DNA of 7,079 nt from Actinomycetes bacterium. GTDB lineage: Bacteria > Actinomycetota > Actinomycetes > Propionibacteriales > Nocardioidaceae. Below the pieces are notes generated by a model, which saw only the letters and a program-made list of their open reading frames with translations, was not told the DNA's origin and searched no databases. The stretch is from the NCBI GenBank assembly GCA_029779385.1, contig JAKPAQ010000548.1, positions 1 to 7,079 on the forward strand. The letters are read 5' to 3'. The position numbers and the translations under genes were made by a program. Positions within the stretch are counted from its first letter, which is position 1, and each line of letters begins with the position of its first letter. This document shows positions 1-7,050 of this stretch, piece by piece.

Positions 1-161
1 TACTCTGCGGACACCACCACCGGCAGATTCACCATTCGGGTTGGCGAATCGAACTCAACCACAGAGACAAGCGACCAGACTTCTACCCACCCGGGAAACA
101 GGCGCCAATCAGAAACACCAGATATCGACCGCTAGTCGCCTAAGGCAGACGGCTGAAGCGC
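1..161. other. Region after the phosphatase gene, no supported gene
   Basis: This is non-coding as far as I can tell. A short hairpin-prone stretch (GTCTGCCTTAGGCGAC on the minus strand, about 12-27 bp after the phosphatase stop) has no T tract and so is not a clear terminator. On the minus strand one frame is open to the window edge, with possible starts GTG at 62 and ATG at 35. The roughly 11-20 residues visible match nothing I recognise, and neither start has a ribosome-binding site. It could be the beginning of the next gene. Confidence 0.4.
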
Positions 162-842
162 TCAGTCGCCCTCGGGCGGGGCCTCGTCGTCGGAAAGTAC
201 CGGTTCGGGCAGCGAACCAGAGTTCCACTCTGCGAGTCGCCACTGGGACCAATCTTCGTAGCGGGACTCCTCCAGCACCGACCAGTGACAGTTTGCCAAG
301 CCACCGAACTGCTGCCACGACGATTCCGCGACACCTAAGAACGTCAACGCGCCGGTACGCAGGACCGCGCCATGGGCGACCACCACCAGCGTCGACTCGA
401 CCGGCGCCTCAGCCAAATATCCGCGCAGCGCCGCGGCAAACCGAGCCCCGGCCTGAGCATTGGACTCAGCGCCCTCAATCTGGCTCTGATCACCGTTCGC
501 CCAAGCCTGCATCTGGGTCGGAAACCGCTCCCACGATTCGCGCCACGTCAGACCCTCACGAGCACCGAACGCCAACTCGCGAAAACGCTGATCGAACTCG
601 ACCTCAATACCCGTTCGCAGACCAAGAGCCCGCGCAGTGTCGGCCGCCCGAGAGAGATCAGAACTGACAATCCGGGCAGGTGCCAGCGAAGCCAGTCGCG
701 CCGCCGCGTCGGCGGCCTGCTGGCGGCCGACCTCGTCAAGCGGAACATCGGTTTGCCCCTGCACCCGGCCGGCCACATTCCACTCAGTGCGACCGTGGCG
801 CCACAAAATCACTCGCCGCCCAGGAAGCGCGCCCGGCTTCAT
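162..842 (-). CDS. Histidine phosphatase (phosphoglycerate-mutase-like), possible GpgP
   Basis: A 226-residue member of the histidine phosphatase superfamily. The catalytic set is complete: RHG with R15 and the phospho-accepting H16 (RHGRTEWN, 15-22), R65 in SDLSRA, E89 in FREL and H157 in VVVAHG. No signal peptide or membrane segment is visible, so it should be cytoplasmic. It starts with ATG overlapping the rsfS stop (ATGA) and so is probably translationally coupled. In Mycobacterium tuberculosis the gene at the same place after nadD-rsfS is Rv2419c/GpgP, glucosyl-3-phosphoglycerate phosphatase. The C-terminal NCHWSVLEES and QWRLAEWNSGS resemble that protein, but the family is broad and substrate cannot be read from the motifs. 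The last ~15 residues are an acidic tail. Phosphatase is firm; the GpgP role is inferred. Confidence 0.9.
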   Translation of the reverse strand: MKPGALPGRRVILWRHGRTEWNVAGRVQGQTDVPLDEVGRQQAADAAARLASLAPARIVSSDLSRAADTARALGLRTGIEVEFDQRFRELAFGAREGLTWRESWERFPTQMQAWANGDQSQIEGAESNAQAGARFAAALRGYLAEAPVESTLVVVAHGAVLRTGALTFLGVAESSWQQFGGLANCHWSVLEESRYEDWSQWRLAEWNSGSLPEPVLSDDEAPPEGD

Positions 843-1198
843 GACAACTTCAAGTCAATTGCGGGGCAGTCGCTCCACAACCGCTCGAGTGCATAGAACG
901 CCCGCTCCTCAGTGTGCTGAATGTGGACCACGATGTCGCCGTAATCCATCAGGATCCAACGCGAATCGCGCTCACCCTCACGCCGCAGCGTCTTCGCGCC
1001 CAACTTCAGCAAGGCGTCCTCGATCTCTTCCTTGACCGCCTTCATCTGCGGCTGAGAATTGGCCGAACACAACAAGAAAACGTCAGTGATCGCCAACTGG
1101 TCAGACACGTCGAACGCGATCAGATCGCTCGCCTGCTTCTCGGCGGCGGCAGCCGCAGCAGCCCGGACAAGTTCGAGTGCTCGATCGGTAGCAGTCAC
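839..1198 (-). CDS. rsfS: Ribosomal silencing factor RsfS (RsfA/iojap, DUF143)
   Basis: Binds uL14 on the large subunit and blocks joining of the small subunit, lowering translation when nutrients are scarce. It has 119 residues, normal length. The recognisable family segments are [24 protein letters not shown] (about 25-48) and [20 protein letters not shown] (about 74-93), with ERFY-like [12 protein letters not shown] after them. The start is GTG (1198-1196), overlapping the nadD stop by 4 bp. It has an excellent ribosome-binding site, AAAGGAG (1213-1207, 8-nt spacer), inside the end of nadD, so it can be translated well on its own. Its stop overlaps the next gene's start (ATGA). Confidence 0.96.
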   Translation of the reverse strand: MTATDRALELVRAAAAAAAEKQASDLIAFDVSDQLAITDVFLLCSANSQPQMKAVKEEIEDALLKLGAKTLRREGERDSRWILMDYGDIVVHIQHTEERAFYALERLWSDCPAIDLKLS

Positions 1199-1812
1199 GC
1201 GGGATTCTCCTTTAGACGGTAAAGACCATGTTTGCCGATGTACTGGACGACCCCGTCAGGTACCAAATACCAGACCGGTTCGCCCGAAGCGACTCGCGAT
1301 CGACAATCGGTAGAACTAATAGCAAGCGCCGGAATCTCCACCACCGTGATGCGGTCAGAGGGCAAACCGGCCAACAATTTTTCGTCCAGTTCGTGACCAG
1401 GACGGGTACAACTCACGAAATGGGCCAACTCAAAAAGTTCATCGTGGTCGCGCCACGAAAGGATCTGCGCCATCGCATCGGCGCCAGTGATGAAGTAAAG
1501 ATCTGCGGCTGGGTTCTTGGCCGACAACTCACGCAGCGTGTCGATCGTGTACGTGAACCCCTCACGATCAATGTCGACTCGGCTCACGTTGAATCGCGGG
1601 TTCGCGGCCGTCGCGATAACCGACATCAAATAGCGGTCCTCAGCCGGCGAAACCTGTCGGTCTGCCTTCTGCCACGGCTGACCCGTGGGAACGAACAGCA
1701 CCTCATCAAGGTCGAACCAAGACTGAACCTCGCTAGCAGCGACGAGGTGGCCATGGTGGATCGGGTCGAACGTCCCGCCCATCACGCCGATCCGACGACG
1801 GGTGCCAGTCAT
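1195..1812 (-). CDS. nadD: Nicotinate-nucleotide adenylyltransferase
   Basis: Cytoplasmic enzyme of NAD synthesis: nicotinic acid mononucleotide plus ATP gives deamido-NAD and pyrophosphate. It has 205 residues, normal for the family. It is a nucleotidylyltransferase Rossmann fold with the ATP-binding [10 protein letters not shown] motif (13-22), FITGADA (107-113) and the C-terminal ISSTDCRSR motif (165-173). The ATG at 1812 puts the core [10 protein letters not shown] eight residues in, as in relatives. It has no strong ribosome-binding site and starts 2 bp after the small membrane protein gene, which suggests translational coupling. The stop overlaps the rsfS start as GTGA. The nadD-rsfS-phosphatase order is also found in mycobacteria. 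Confidence 0.96.
   Translation of the reverse strand: MTGTRRRIGVMGGTFDPIHHGHLVAASEVQSWFDLDEVLFVPTGQPWQKADRQVSPAEDRYLMSVIATAANPRFNVSRVDIDREGFTYTIDTLRELSAKNPAADLYFITGADAMAQILSWRDHDELFELAHFVSCTRPGHELDEKLLAGLPSDRITVVEIPALAISSTDCRSRVASGEPVWYLVPDGVVQYIGKHGLYRLKENPA
1207..1213 (-). promoter_or_regulatory. Ribosome-binding site for rsfS inside nadD
   Basis: On the minus strand AAAGGAG is followed by an 8-nt spacer and the GTG start of rsfS. It supports the GTG start at the GTGA overlap with nadD. Confidence 0.75.
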
Positions 1813-1814
1813 GC

Positions 1815-1964
1815 TCAGGTGTGCTCGCGACCCAATCCGAATAGCACGGTGATCAGCAGCAGCACCAACAGCACGCCAAGAGCGATACCGCCGATGACGA
1901 AGGGGTTGATGGCGGCTTCGCCAGTTTCGGCCACTTCTTCGGCGGCCAGCAGGAGATCAAGCAT
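1815..1964 (-). CDS. Small single-pass membrane protein, 49 residues
   Basis: A short intact frame fills the gap between proA and nadD. Residues 1-19 are acidic (E9, E10, E13, E16). Residues about 21-43 are a continuous hydrophobic stretch ([19 protein letters not shown]), long enough for one membrane helix, and the tail is GLGREHT. The positive charge (R46) is only at the C-terminal side, suggesting N-outside, C-inside. It stops 2 bp before the nadD ATG (TGAGCATG), so translation is likely coupled to nadD. The start has no ribosome-binding site, but TAGCCT lies 6 nt upstream of ATG. I do not recognise the family and assign no function. Support for a real gene is the composition, the fit in the operon and the spacing. 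Confidence 0.75.
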   Translation of the reverse strand: MLDLLLAAEEVAETGEAAINPFVIGGIALGVLLVLLLITVLFGLGREHT

Positions 1965-1970
1965 GGGCAC

Positions 1971-1976
1971 AGGCTA
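1971..1976 (-). promoter_or_regulatory. Possible -10 box upstream of the 49-residue membrane protein gene
   Basis: On the minus strand TAGCCT is followed by GTGCCC and then ATG, so a TANNNT hexamer stands 6 nt before the start with no Shine-Dalgarno sequence. It matches the leaderless layout seen at the two preceding genes, but the hexamer is weak (three of six consensus bases plus the required TA and T) and there is no -35 box. Confidence 0.3.
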
Positions 1977-1987
1977 TCAGCGGCCGC

Positions 1988-3232
1988 TCAGCGAATTTGA
2001 CCGGTTCCGGTGACTAAGTATGTAGTCGTCGTCATTTCAGTCAGCCCCATCGGCCCGCGGGCGTGAAGTTTCTGGGTGGAAATGCCGATCTCGGCACCGA
2101 AGCCGAACTCGCCACCATCAGTGAACCTCGTCGACGCGTTCACCATCACCGCCGCCGAATCGACGCCCATCGTGAACCTGCGAGCCGCCTCGATCGAGCC
2201 AGTCACAATCGCTTCGGTATGTCCCGAAGTGAACCGGCGAACGTGATCGATTGCCTCGTCGATCGAGTCGACCACCCTCGCCGAAATCTCGGCCGCCAAA
2301 AATTCGGTCGCGTAGTCGACTTCGGTAGCCGGCACGACTGCGTCGAACGCCGCGAACCTCTCGTCGCCGTGAATCAACACGCCCGCGTCGGAAAGGGCAG
2401 CCACCACCTGCGGCAAGAACTCATCGGCAATCGCCTGATGAACCAACAAAGACTCGGCCGCGTTGCAGACGCTGTTTCGTTGCGTCTTCGAGTTCATCAC
2501 GATCGACAACGCCATCTGCAGGTCGGCGTCCTTATCGACATAAACGTGCACATTGCCGGTGCCGGTTTCGATCACCGGAACCGTCGACTGTTCCACGACC
2601 GTCTTGATCAGGCCCGCTCCCCCACGCGGAATCACCAAGTCAACCAGACCACGAGCCGTCATCAGATCAGTGGAGGTTGACCGATCGTCGGCGCTGATCG
2701 CCTGAATTACGTCCGCGGGCAAACCCACCGACTCGACCGCGGCGCGCATGATTTGGACGATCACCGCGTTCGACCGCCTGGCCGACCGCGAGCCACGCAA
2801 CAGCGAAGAACTGCCCGCCTTCAAACAAATTGCCGCCGCATCGGCAGTGACATTCGGACGACCTTCATAAATCATTCCGATGACACCCATCGGCACTCGA
2901 ATCTGCTGCAGTTGCAGCCCGTTCGGCAAAGTCGAACCGCGAACCACTTCACCGATCGGGTCGGGTAAGGCGGCGACGTCACGAACACCCTGGGCGAAGG
3001 CGGCCACCCGGTCGGCGTCCAGCGAAAGCCGATCGATCACGTTCTCGGGGGTGCCTTCGGCGCGCGCCTCGGCTACGTCCTCGGCGTTGGCGGCCACGAT
3101 CTCGTCGGTGCCGGCAACGAGTGCCAGCGCCATCGCCTCCAGCGCGGCGTCCTTCTGCTTTCGGGTGGCCAAAGCCAACACGCGGGCGGCATCGCGGGCG
3201 CGCAGCGCCGCATCATGAACTTCAGTTCCCAT
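1988..3232 (-). CDS. proA: Gamma-glutamyl phosphate reductase (glutamate-5-semialdehyde dehydrogenase)
   Basis: Second step of proline synthesis: NADPH-dependent reduction of gamma-glutamyl phosphate to glutamate-5-semialdehyde, which cyclises to pyrroline-5-carboxylate. It has 414 residues, full length for this aldehyde-dehydrogenase-like family. Visible marks are [14 protein letters not shown] (116-129), IPRGGAGLI (201-209), [12 protein letters not shown] (221-232), the catalytic cysteine C256 in NSVCNAAE, and near the C-terminus [19 protein letters not shown]. The ATG at 3232 gives an N-terminus ([15 protein letters not shown]) that fits actinobacterial ProA, and no better start is in frame. 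There is no ribosome-binding site before it, but TAGAAT lies 7 nt upstream, suggesting a leaderless promoter of its own. A 23-bp gap separates it from the next small gene. Confidence 0.97.
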   Translation of the reverse strand: MGTEVHDAALRARDAARVLALATRKQKDAALEAMALALVAGTDEIVAANAEDVAEARAEGTPENVIDRLSLDADRVAAFAQGVRDVAALPDPIGEVVRGSTLPNGLQLQQIRVPMGVIGMIYEGRPNVTADAAAICLKAGSSSLLRGSRSARRSNAVIVQIMRAAVESVGLPADVIQAISADDRSTSTDLMTARGLVDLVIPRGGAGLIKTVVEQSTVPVIETGTGNVHVYVDKDADLQMALSIVMNSKTQRNSVCNAAESLLVHQAIADEFLPQVVAALSDAGVLIHGDERFAAFDAVVPATEVDYATEFLAAEISARVVDSIDEAIDHVRRFTSGHTEAIVTGSIEAARRFTMGVDSAAVMVNASTRFTDGGEFGFGAEIGISTQKLHARGPMGLTEMTTTTYLVTGTGQIR

Positions 3233-3239
3233 GCCAGCG

Positions 3240-3245
3240 ATTCTA
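3240..3245 (-). promoter_or_regulatory. Possible -10 box for a leaderless proA transcript
   Basis: On the minus strand TAGAAT, close to the sigma-70/SigA -10 consensus, ends 7 nt before the proA ATG. No Shine-Dalgarno sequence lies in between. This is the typical layout of a leaderless actinobacterial mRNA. No convincing -35 box is seen 16-19 bp further upstream. Of the three such sites in this window it fits the consensus best. Confidence 0.5.
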
Positions 3246-3268
3246 GGAGGCGAAGCATCAGCGCCTGA

Positions 3269-3628
3269 TCAGGCCTTCTTCACGACACTGGACTTGAGTT
3301 GCATCGGCCCGAACCCATCGACCTTGCAGTCGATGTCGTGGTCGCCCACCCCGTCGACCAAGCGAATGTTCTTGACCTTCGTACCGGACTTGATCGGCTT
3401 CGGCGCGCCCTTGACCGGCAGGTCCTTGACCACCACGACCGTGTCGCCGTCGGCGAGCAAATTGCCGACCGCGTCCTTGATCACCCGCGCGGTTTCGAAG
3501 TCGCCTCCTGCGTCGAACTCCTCAGCCGGTGACCACTCGTGCGCGCACTCAGGGCAGACCAGCAGCGTGCCCATCTCGTACACGTATTCGCTTTGGCATT
3601 TCGGGCACGGCGGCAATGAGTCAGTCAT
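3269..3628 (-). CDS. yjdM: PhnA/YjdM-type zinc-ribbon protein
   Basis: A 119-residue protein of the family once called PhnA and now YjdM in E. coli. The old link to alkylphosphonate use came only from gene position, and no biochemical role is established that I can rely on. The N-terminal zinc ribbon shows C8-x2-C11 and C25-x2-C28. The rest is the conserved small C-terminal domain, with [21 protein letters not shown] and [14 protein letters not shown], ending KKA. Length and motifs match full-length family members, so it is intact. It starts 42 bp after proB and ends 36 bp before proA, on the same strand, so it is probably co-transcribed. It has no strong ribosome-binding site: only AGGG at 7 nt, within a TAGGGT hexamer that could instead be a -10 box. 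Family assignment is firm; a role in proline synthesis is unproven. Confidence 0.9.
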   Translation of the reverse strand: MTDSLPPCPKCQSEYVYEMGTLLVCPECAHEWSPAEEFDAGGDFETARVIKDAVGNLLADGDTVVVVKDLPVKGAPKPIKSGTKVKNIRLVDGVGDHDIDCKVDGFGPMQLKSSVVKKA

Positions 3629-3634
3629 AGCTCG

Positions 3635-3640
3635 ACCCTA
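3635..3640 (-). promoter_or_regulatory. Possible -10 box for a leaderless yjdM transcript
   Basis: On the minus strand TAGGGT lies 6 nt before the ATG of the yjdM-like gene. Actinobacterial leaderless transcripts typically have a TANNNT hexamer at this distance, with transcription starting at the A of ATG. No clear -35 box is visible. The AGGG inside the hexamer could instead serve as a weak ribosome-binding site. Confidence 0.35.
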
Positions 3641-3670
3641 AAGGCAACGGTCTGGGTTCGGCATCAGAAT

Positions 3671-4765
3671 TCAGTCGGTGACCAAAACCACCAGATCGTC
3701 GCGGCCGATTACGGCGCGGCCGTGATCGTCGTCGAACTTTTCAACCAAGTCAGGAGTAGACAAACCCAGCATCCCTGGAAGTTCAGCACTGTCGAAGTTT
3801 GAAAGTCCACGCGCCACGATCTCGCCAGCCGGACCCACCACATCTACCGGGTCGCCGGCGACGAAATCGCCCTCGACTCCGGTGATGCCAGCAGCCAACA
3901 GAGAGGCTCCCCGATCAACCAAAGCGCGACGCGCGCCCGCATCGAGCACCAACCGGCCGCGAGTCTGGCTAGCGTGCGCCAACCACAACAACCGCGTCGC
4001 GCGGCGACGGCCCGTCGGCAGGAAAGTAGTGCCGACTGGTTTTTGCTCAGCCGCCTCGACCGCATGATCAGTCGAGGTTAGTCGAACTTTGATGCCGGCG
4101 GCAGTCGCGATTTTGGCGGCATCGATCTTCGTGACCATTCCGCCGGTACCAACTGCCGAACCGACCCGATCCACGTCGATGCCTTCAAGGTCTTTGGCCG
4201 ACTCGACTAATTCGATAAGCCGCGAACCGGGCACGTCGGGGTGGCCGGTGTAAAGACCGTCAACATCTGACAACAGAATCAGTTCATCGGCGTGAACCAG
4301 ATGCGCCACCAAGGCCGCCAGTCGGTCGTTGTCGCCGAAGCGAATCTCCGAGGTGGCGACCGTGTCGTTCTCGTTCACGACCGGGATCACGCCAAGTTCG
4401 AGCAACTTCGCAAACGTCTGATAGGCGTTGCGATAGTGGCCACGGCGAGTCACGTCATCGACAGTGAGCAGCACCTGCCCAACGATCAGTCCAGCCGCGG
4501 CGAATGCCTCCGAATAGTGCGCAATCAGAGCACGTTGGCCAACTGCTGCGGCCGCCTGCTGGGTTCGCAAGTCGTCCGGCCGCTGCGGCAGGCCCAAGGG
4601 GCCGAGCCCAGCGGCAATTGCGCCAGAACTAACCAGCACAACTTCGTCGCCGCGGGCCCGAATCGCGACCACTGCATCAACGACAGTTCCGATGCGGCCT
4701 GGATCTAGGTGGCCATCAGCAGTGGTGAGCGAGGACGAACCAACCTTGACTACGATCCGGCTCAC
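3671..4765 (-). CDS. proB: Glutamate 5-kinase
   Basis: First enzyme of proline synthesis: ATP phosphorylates L-glutamate to gamma-glutamyl phosphate, which is passed to ProA. It has 364 residues, the normal length. An amino-acid-kinase domain covers about 1-255, with KVGSSSLT (7-14), SSGAIAAG (46-53), VNENDTV (130-136), FGDNDRLAA (143-151), LSDVDGLYT (165-173) and the [12 protein letters not shown] block (206-217). A C-terminal PUA domain covers about 270-352. The kinase domain is normally feedback-inhibited by proline in this family; nothing in the sequence says whether that holds here. The start is GTG (4765-4763), overlapping the obgE stop by 4 bp, with GAGG 7 nt upstream inside obgE. Unusually, proA does not follow directly: a zinc-ribbon gene lies between them. 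Confidence 0.97.
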   Translation of the reverse strand: MSRIVVKVGSSSLTTADGHLDPGRIGTVVDAVVAIRARGDEVVLVSSGAIAAGLGPLGLPQRPDDLRTQQAAAAVGQRALIAHYSEAFAAAGLIVGQVLLTVDDVTRRGHYRNAYQTFAKLLELGVIPVVNENDTVATSEIRFGDNDRLAALVAHLVHADELILLSDVDGLYTGHPDVPGSRLIELVESAKDLEGIDVDRVGSAVGTGGMVTKIDAAKIATAAGIKVRLTSTDHAVEAAEQKPVGTTFLPTGRRRATRLLWLAHASQTRGRLVLDAGARRALVDRGASLLAAGITGVEGDFVAGDPVDVVGPAGEIVARGLSNFDSAELPGMLGLSTPDLVEKFDDDHGRAVIGRDDLVVLVTD

Positions 4766-6327
4766 TCGTCGACCTCGCCGTCGAACACCTCGTCCACACT
4801 CCAGGCGTCGGGGTCATCGGGCAGGATCTCGACACCACCGAAGATGAACGGTTCGGGAACTTCACCGCGGGCCCGCGTCTCGGCCGCAGCCAACTCCCAC
4901 GCCCGACGCGCTGCAAGTAATTCTCGGCGCTCCTTGTTTGTCCGCCGGTCACTCTGGTCGATTCGCAGATCCTCGCCACGACGACCGAGCACTTCGGCAC
5001 CAGCGGTGATAGTCGGATCGAAGTCGAACATGACCGAATCTGCGGGATCGCCAATGTCGACGTCGTCGCCTGCCTTAGCGCCCAACTTGAGCAGCTCGTC
5101 CTCGACGCCCAGCCGGTTGAGCCGGTCGGCCAAAAAGCCGACTGCCTCATCGTTACTGAAGTCGGTCTGGCGGACCCAGCGCGAAGGCTTTTCCCCGCGC
5201 ACCTGCCACTGACCGTCATGTTTAGTGATCGAGAACTCTTTGCCCGTTCCCGCCGGCGCCGGCGGACGGAGCACGATTCGAGTGGTTTCACGATCTGGTT
5301 CAGCGGCCCGGCGCGCGGCCACGATTTCGGCCATCGCGAACGAGAGTTCCTTCAGACCAGCGTGGCTGGCCGCCGAAACCTCAAACACTTTGTAGCCGCG
5401 CTCGGTGAGTTCGTCACGCACGAACTCGGCAATCTGGGCCGCGTCGGGCACGTCAGTTTTGTTCAGCGCTACCAGTCGGGGCCGGTCCGTCAAATCGGTG
5501 CCGGTGAGTTCGCCGTAGCGGGCCAACTCGTTCTCGATCACGTCCAGATCCGAGATCGGATCGCGGCCAGGCTCGACCGTCGCACAGTCGATAACCTGAA
5601 CGAGCGCTGCACACCGTTCGATGTGGCGCAGGAAGTCGTGACCGAGGCCTTTGCCTTCGCTGGCGCCCTCGATCAACCCGGGCACGTCGGCGACGGTGAA
5701 AGTGATGTCACCGGCGCGCACCACGCCCAAGTTCGGCACGAGCGTCGTGAACGGATAGTCCGCGATCTTGGGCCGGGCGCGCGAAAGCGCCGCGATCAGA
5801 CTCGATTTGCCCGCCGACGGGAAACCGATCAGGCCGATATCAGCCACGACCTTCAGTTCAAGGGTGACCGTCAGGTCCTCGCCCGGCTCGCCCTTTAGCG
5901 CGAAGCCGGGGGCTTTGCGCTTGCTCGAAGCCAGCGCAGCGTTGCCTAGACCGCCGCGTCCGCCGGCGGCGATAACAAGTTCGATTCCCGGGCCCACCAG
6001 GTCGGCCAAGACTTCGCCATCCTCGCCGCGGACGACAGTTCCGTCAGGCACCCGCAGGACTAGGTCTTCGCCGTTTGCGCCGTTCCTATTGGAGCCGGCG
6101 CCGGGGGCGCCATTGGTTGCTTTGCGGTGTGGCTCGTGATGAAAGTCAATCAGCGTGGTCACATCTGCGGCCACGCGCAAGATGACGTCCCCGCCGTGCC
6201 CGCCGTTGCCGCCGTCGGGGCCACCGAGCGGTTTGAACTTCTCGCGGTGGACCGAAGCGACGCCGTGCCCGCCGTTGCCGCCGGTGACGTGCAGAGTCAC
6301 TTGATCGACAAAGCTGGGGATCGCCAT
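4762..6327 (-). CDS. obgE: Obg family GTPase, ribosome assembly factor
   Basis: Essential cytoplasmic GTPase that binds 50S precursors and links ribosome assembly to growth and stress state. It has 521 residues. The glycine-rich Obg fold spans about 1-160 (many GGxGG runs at 16-46 and 121-128). The GTPase domain spans about 160-340, with the P-loop GFPSAGKSS (168-176), switch TT (194-195), DVPG (214-217), NKTD (289-292) and SAA (318-320). An OCT domain follows at about 350-436. The last ~85 residues are an extension: arginine-rich and probably helical (about 449-488), ending in a very acidic tail. The start ATG at 6327 has a good ribosome-binding site (AAGGAG, 6338-6333, 5-nt spacer). The stop codon overlaps the proB start as GTGA, so proB is probably translationally coupled to it. 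Confidence 0.97.
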   Translation of the reverse strand: MAIPSFVDQVTLHVTGGNGGHGVASVHREKFKPLGGPDGGNGGHGGDVILRVAADVTTLIDFHHEPHRKATNGAPGAGSNRNGANGEDLVLRVPDGTVVRGEDGEVLADLVGPGIELVIAAGGRGGLGNAALASSKRKAPGFALKGEPGEDLTVTLELKVVADIGLIGFPSAGKSSLIAALSRARPKIADYPFTTLVPNLGVVRAGDITFTVADVPGLIEGASEGKGLGHDFLRHIERCAALVQVIDCATVEPGRDPISDLDVIENELARYGELTGTDLTDRPRLVALNKTDVPDAAQIAEFVRDELTERGYKVFEVSAASHAGLKELSFAMAEIVAARRAAEPDRETTRIVLRPPAPAGTGKEFSITKHDGQWQVRGEKPSRWVRQTDFSNDEAVGFLADRLNRLGVEDELLKLGAKAGDDVDIGDPADSVMFDFDPTITAGAEVLGRRGEDLRIDQSDRRTNKERRELLAARRAWELAAAETRARGEVPEPFIFGGVEILPDDPDAWSVDEVFDGEVDE

Positions 6328-6356
6328 TGCTGCTCCTTGTTCAAAAGCCCTGATAG

Positions 6357-6398
6357 AAAAGACAAAGGGCAGTCCGCATATTGCGGACCGCCCTTGTC
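6357..6398 (-). terminator. Intrinsic terminator between rpmA and obgE
   Basis: A long imperfect inverted repeat has arms 6361-6378 and 6382-6398. It consists of a perfect 7-bp inner stem (GTCCGCA with TGCGGAC, loop of 3), one mismatch, a GGGC/GCCC stem and a lower A/T-containing stem with one bulge. On the minus strand it is followed by TTTTC (6360-6356), the layout of a rho-independent terminator. It lies 15 bp after the rpmA stop and 34 bp before obgE. It would make rplU-rpmA largely a separate transcript, with obgE and later genes fed by read-through or a promoter I cannot identify. The opposite orientation lacks an immediate T tract. Confidence 0.8.
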
Positions 6399-6413
6399 AG
6401 GAAGTTTTACGCG

Positions 6414-6671
6414 TCACTGACCAGCCGGAACAATGTTCACGACACGGCGACCTCGCTTGGAACCGAACTCAACTGCACCAGCAGCGAGCGCGAACAGCGT
6501 GTCGTCGCCGCCACGGCCAACGTTGGTTCCGGGGTGGAAGTGGGTGCCACGCTGACGGACGATGATCTCGCCGGCGTTGACTTCTTGTCCACCAAAACGC
6601 TTCACGCCGAGGCGCTGGGAATTGGAATCGCGACCGTTCTTGGTAGAGGCTGCGCCCTTTTTATGTGCCAT
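6414..6671 (-). CDS. rpmA: 50S ribosomal protein L27 (bL27)
   Basis: Large-subunit protein whose N-terminal arm reaches the peptidyl-transferase centre and helps place the tRNA acceptor ends. The 85 residues cover the whole family length. They start [16 protein letters not shown] and contain the hallmark block around residues 38-56 ([17 protein letters not shown]). The glycine-rich, strongly actinobacterial sequence needs no N-terminal processing: there is no Firmicutes-type cleaved leader before AHKKG. The ribosome-binding site AAGGGA overlaps the rplU stop codon, so the two genes are co-transcribed and probably translated together. A terminator-like hairpin follows 15 bp after the stop codon. 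Confidence 0.97.
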   Translation of the reverse strand: MAHKKGAASTKNGRDSNSQRLGVKRFGGQEVNAGEIIVRQRGTHFHPGTNVGRGGDDTLFALAAGAVEFGSKRGRRVVNIVPAGQ

Positions 6672-6683
6672 GTCTGGTGTCCC

Positions 6684-6992
6684 TTACTTCGAGATTCCGG
6701 TGATCTTGACCTGGGTGTACTTCTGACGGTGACCCTGGCGCTTCTTGTAGCCGGTCTTGTTCTTGTACTTCTGAATGATGATCTTGGGGCCCTTGGAAGC
6801 GCCGACGACCTCAGCCTCCACCTTGACCTTGGCTGCGTCAGCGCCAGCGGTAACCGCTTCGCCATCAACAAGCATCACGGCGGGGAGCTGGACGGTTTCG
6901 CCCTCGGCTGCCTGGAGTTGGTCGATGGTGATGACGTCACCAACGGCCACCTTGGCCTGGCCGCCACCATTGCGCACGATTGCGTAAACCAC
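6684..6992 (-). CDS. rplU: 50S ribosomal protein L21 (bL21)
   Basis: Structural protein of the large ribosomal subunit that binds 23S rRNA. The chosen start gives 102 residues, the normal family length, beginning [11 protein letters not shown] after the initiator. The C-terminus carries the family's basic block ([19 protein letters not shown], about residues 80-99). The frame stays open upstream to an ATG at 7070, but I chose the GTG at 6992-6990. It is preceded by GAGG with a 6-nt spacer, and L21 proteins normally start right before YAIV, so the longer form would add 26 residues foreign to the family. It is the first gene of an rplU-rpmA pair. Its TAA stop lies within the ribosome-binding site of rpmA, 12 bp before that gene. 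Identity is secure; the exact start is strongly supported but inferred. Confidence 0.96.
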   Translation of the reverse strand: MVYAIVRNGGGQAKVAVGDVITIDQLQAAEGETVQLPAVMLVDGEAVTAGADAAKVKVEAEVVGASKGPKIIIQKYKNKTGYKKRQGHRQKYTQVKITGISK

Positions 6993-6998
6993 GAGATT

Positions 6999-7004
6999 CC
7001 TCAC
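6999..7004 (-). promoter_or_regulatory. Ribosome-binding site fixing the rplU start
   Basis: Read on the minus strand this is GTGAGG, followed by the 6-nt spacer AATCTC and then GTG (6992-6990). It decides in favour of the GTG start over the in-frame ATGs at 7016 and 7070, because the protein then has the family's normal N-terminus and length. Confidence 0.75.
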
Positions 7005-7023
7005 TTCGAACTGCATTGCGTCA

Positions 7024-7037
7024 GACTCTGTTGAGTC
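7024..7037 (-). promoter_or_regulatory. Small inverted repeat in the rplU leader
   Basis: A perfect 5-bp inverted repeat, GACTC-N4-GAGTC, lies 32 bp upstream of the rplU start. On the minus strand it overlaps a TTGACT hexamer that resembles a -35 box, but I see no convincing -10 box 16-18 bp downstream. It could be a protein-binding site or a weak RNA hairpin in the leader. No function can be assigned from the sequence. Confidence 0.25.
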
Positions 7038-7050
7038 AAAGAGATTCAGG

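Noticed and set aside
37..100. tRNA-like pieces on the minus strand: a GTTCGATTC T-loop-like string and GGGTGGG facing CCAACCC
   Set aside because: The presumed acceptor strands are only about 55 nt apart, the T-stem pairs poorly, and no D or anticodon arm can be folded between them.
41..896. Overlapping plus-strand open frames (208 and 174 residues) opposite the phosphatase gene
   Set aside because: They are antisense to a gene with full catalytic motifs. The translations are low-complexity, rich in R, P, T and S, and typical of GC-rich shadow frames.
1116..1128. Perfect inverted repeat GCGATC-A-GATCGC
   Set aside because: It lies within rsfS in conserved coding sequence (DLIAFD) and is explained by codon choice.
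1228..2680. Long plus-strand open frames (261 and 205 residues) opposite nadD and proA
   Set aside because: Antisense shadows: no recognisable domain, arginine- and histidine-rich composition, and they run through the gaps between well-supported minus-strand genes.
3269..3628. Reading the zinc-ribbon gene as a phosphonate-degradation gene
   Set aside because: The PhnA name is historical. No other phosphonate gene is nearby, and the protein is a small zinc-ribbon protein, not a phosphonoacetate hydrolase.
5218..7034. Plus-strand open frames opposite obgE, rpmA and rplU, including one of 217 residues
   Set aside because: They run antisense across two ribosomal protein genes and a GTPase that match their families end to end. 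The absence of stop codons is explained by base composition.
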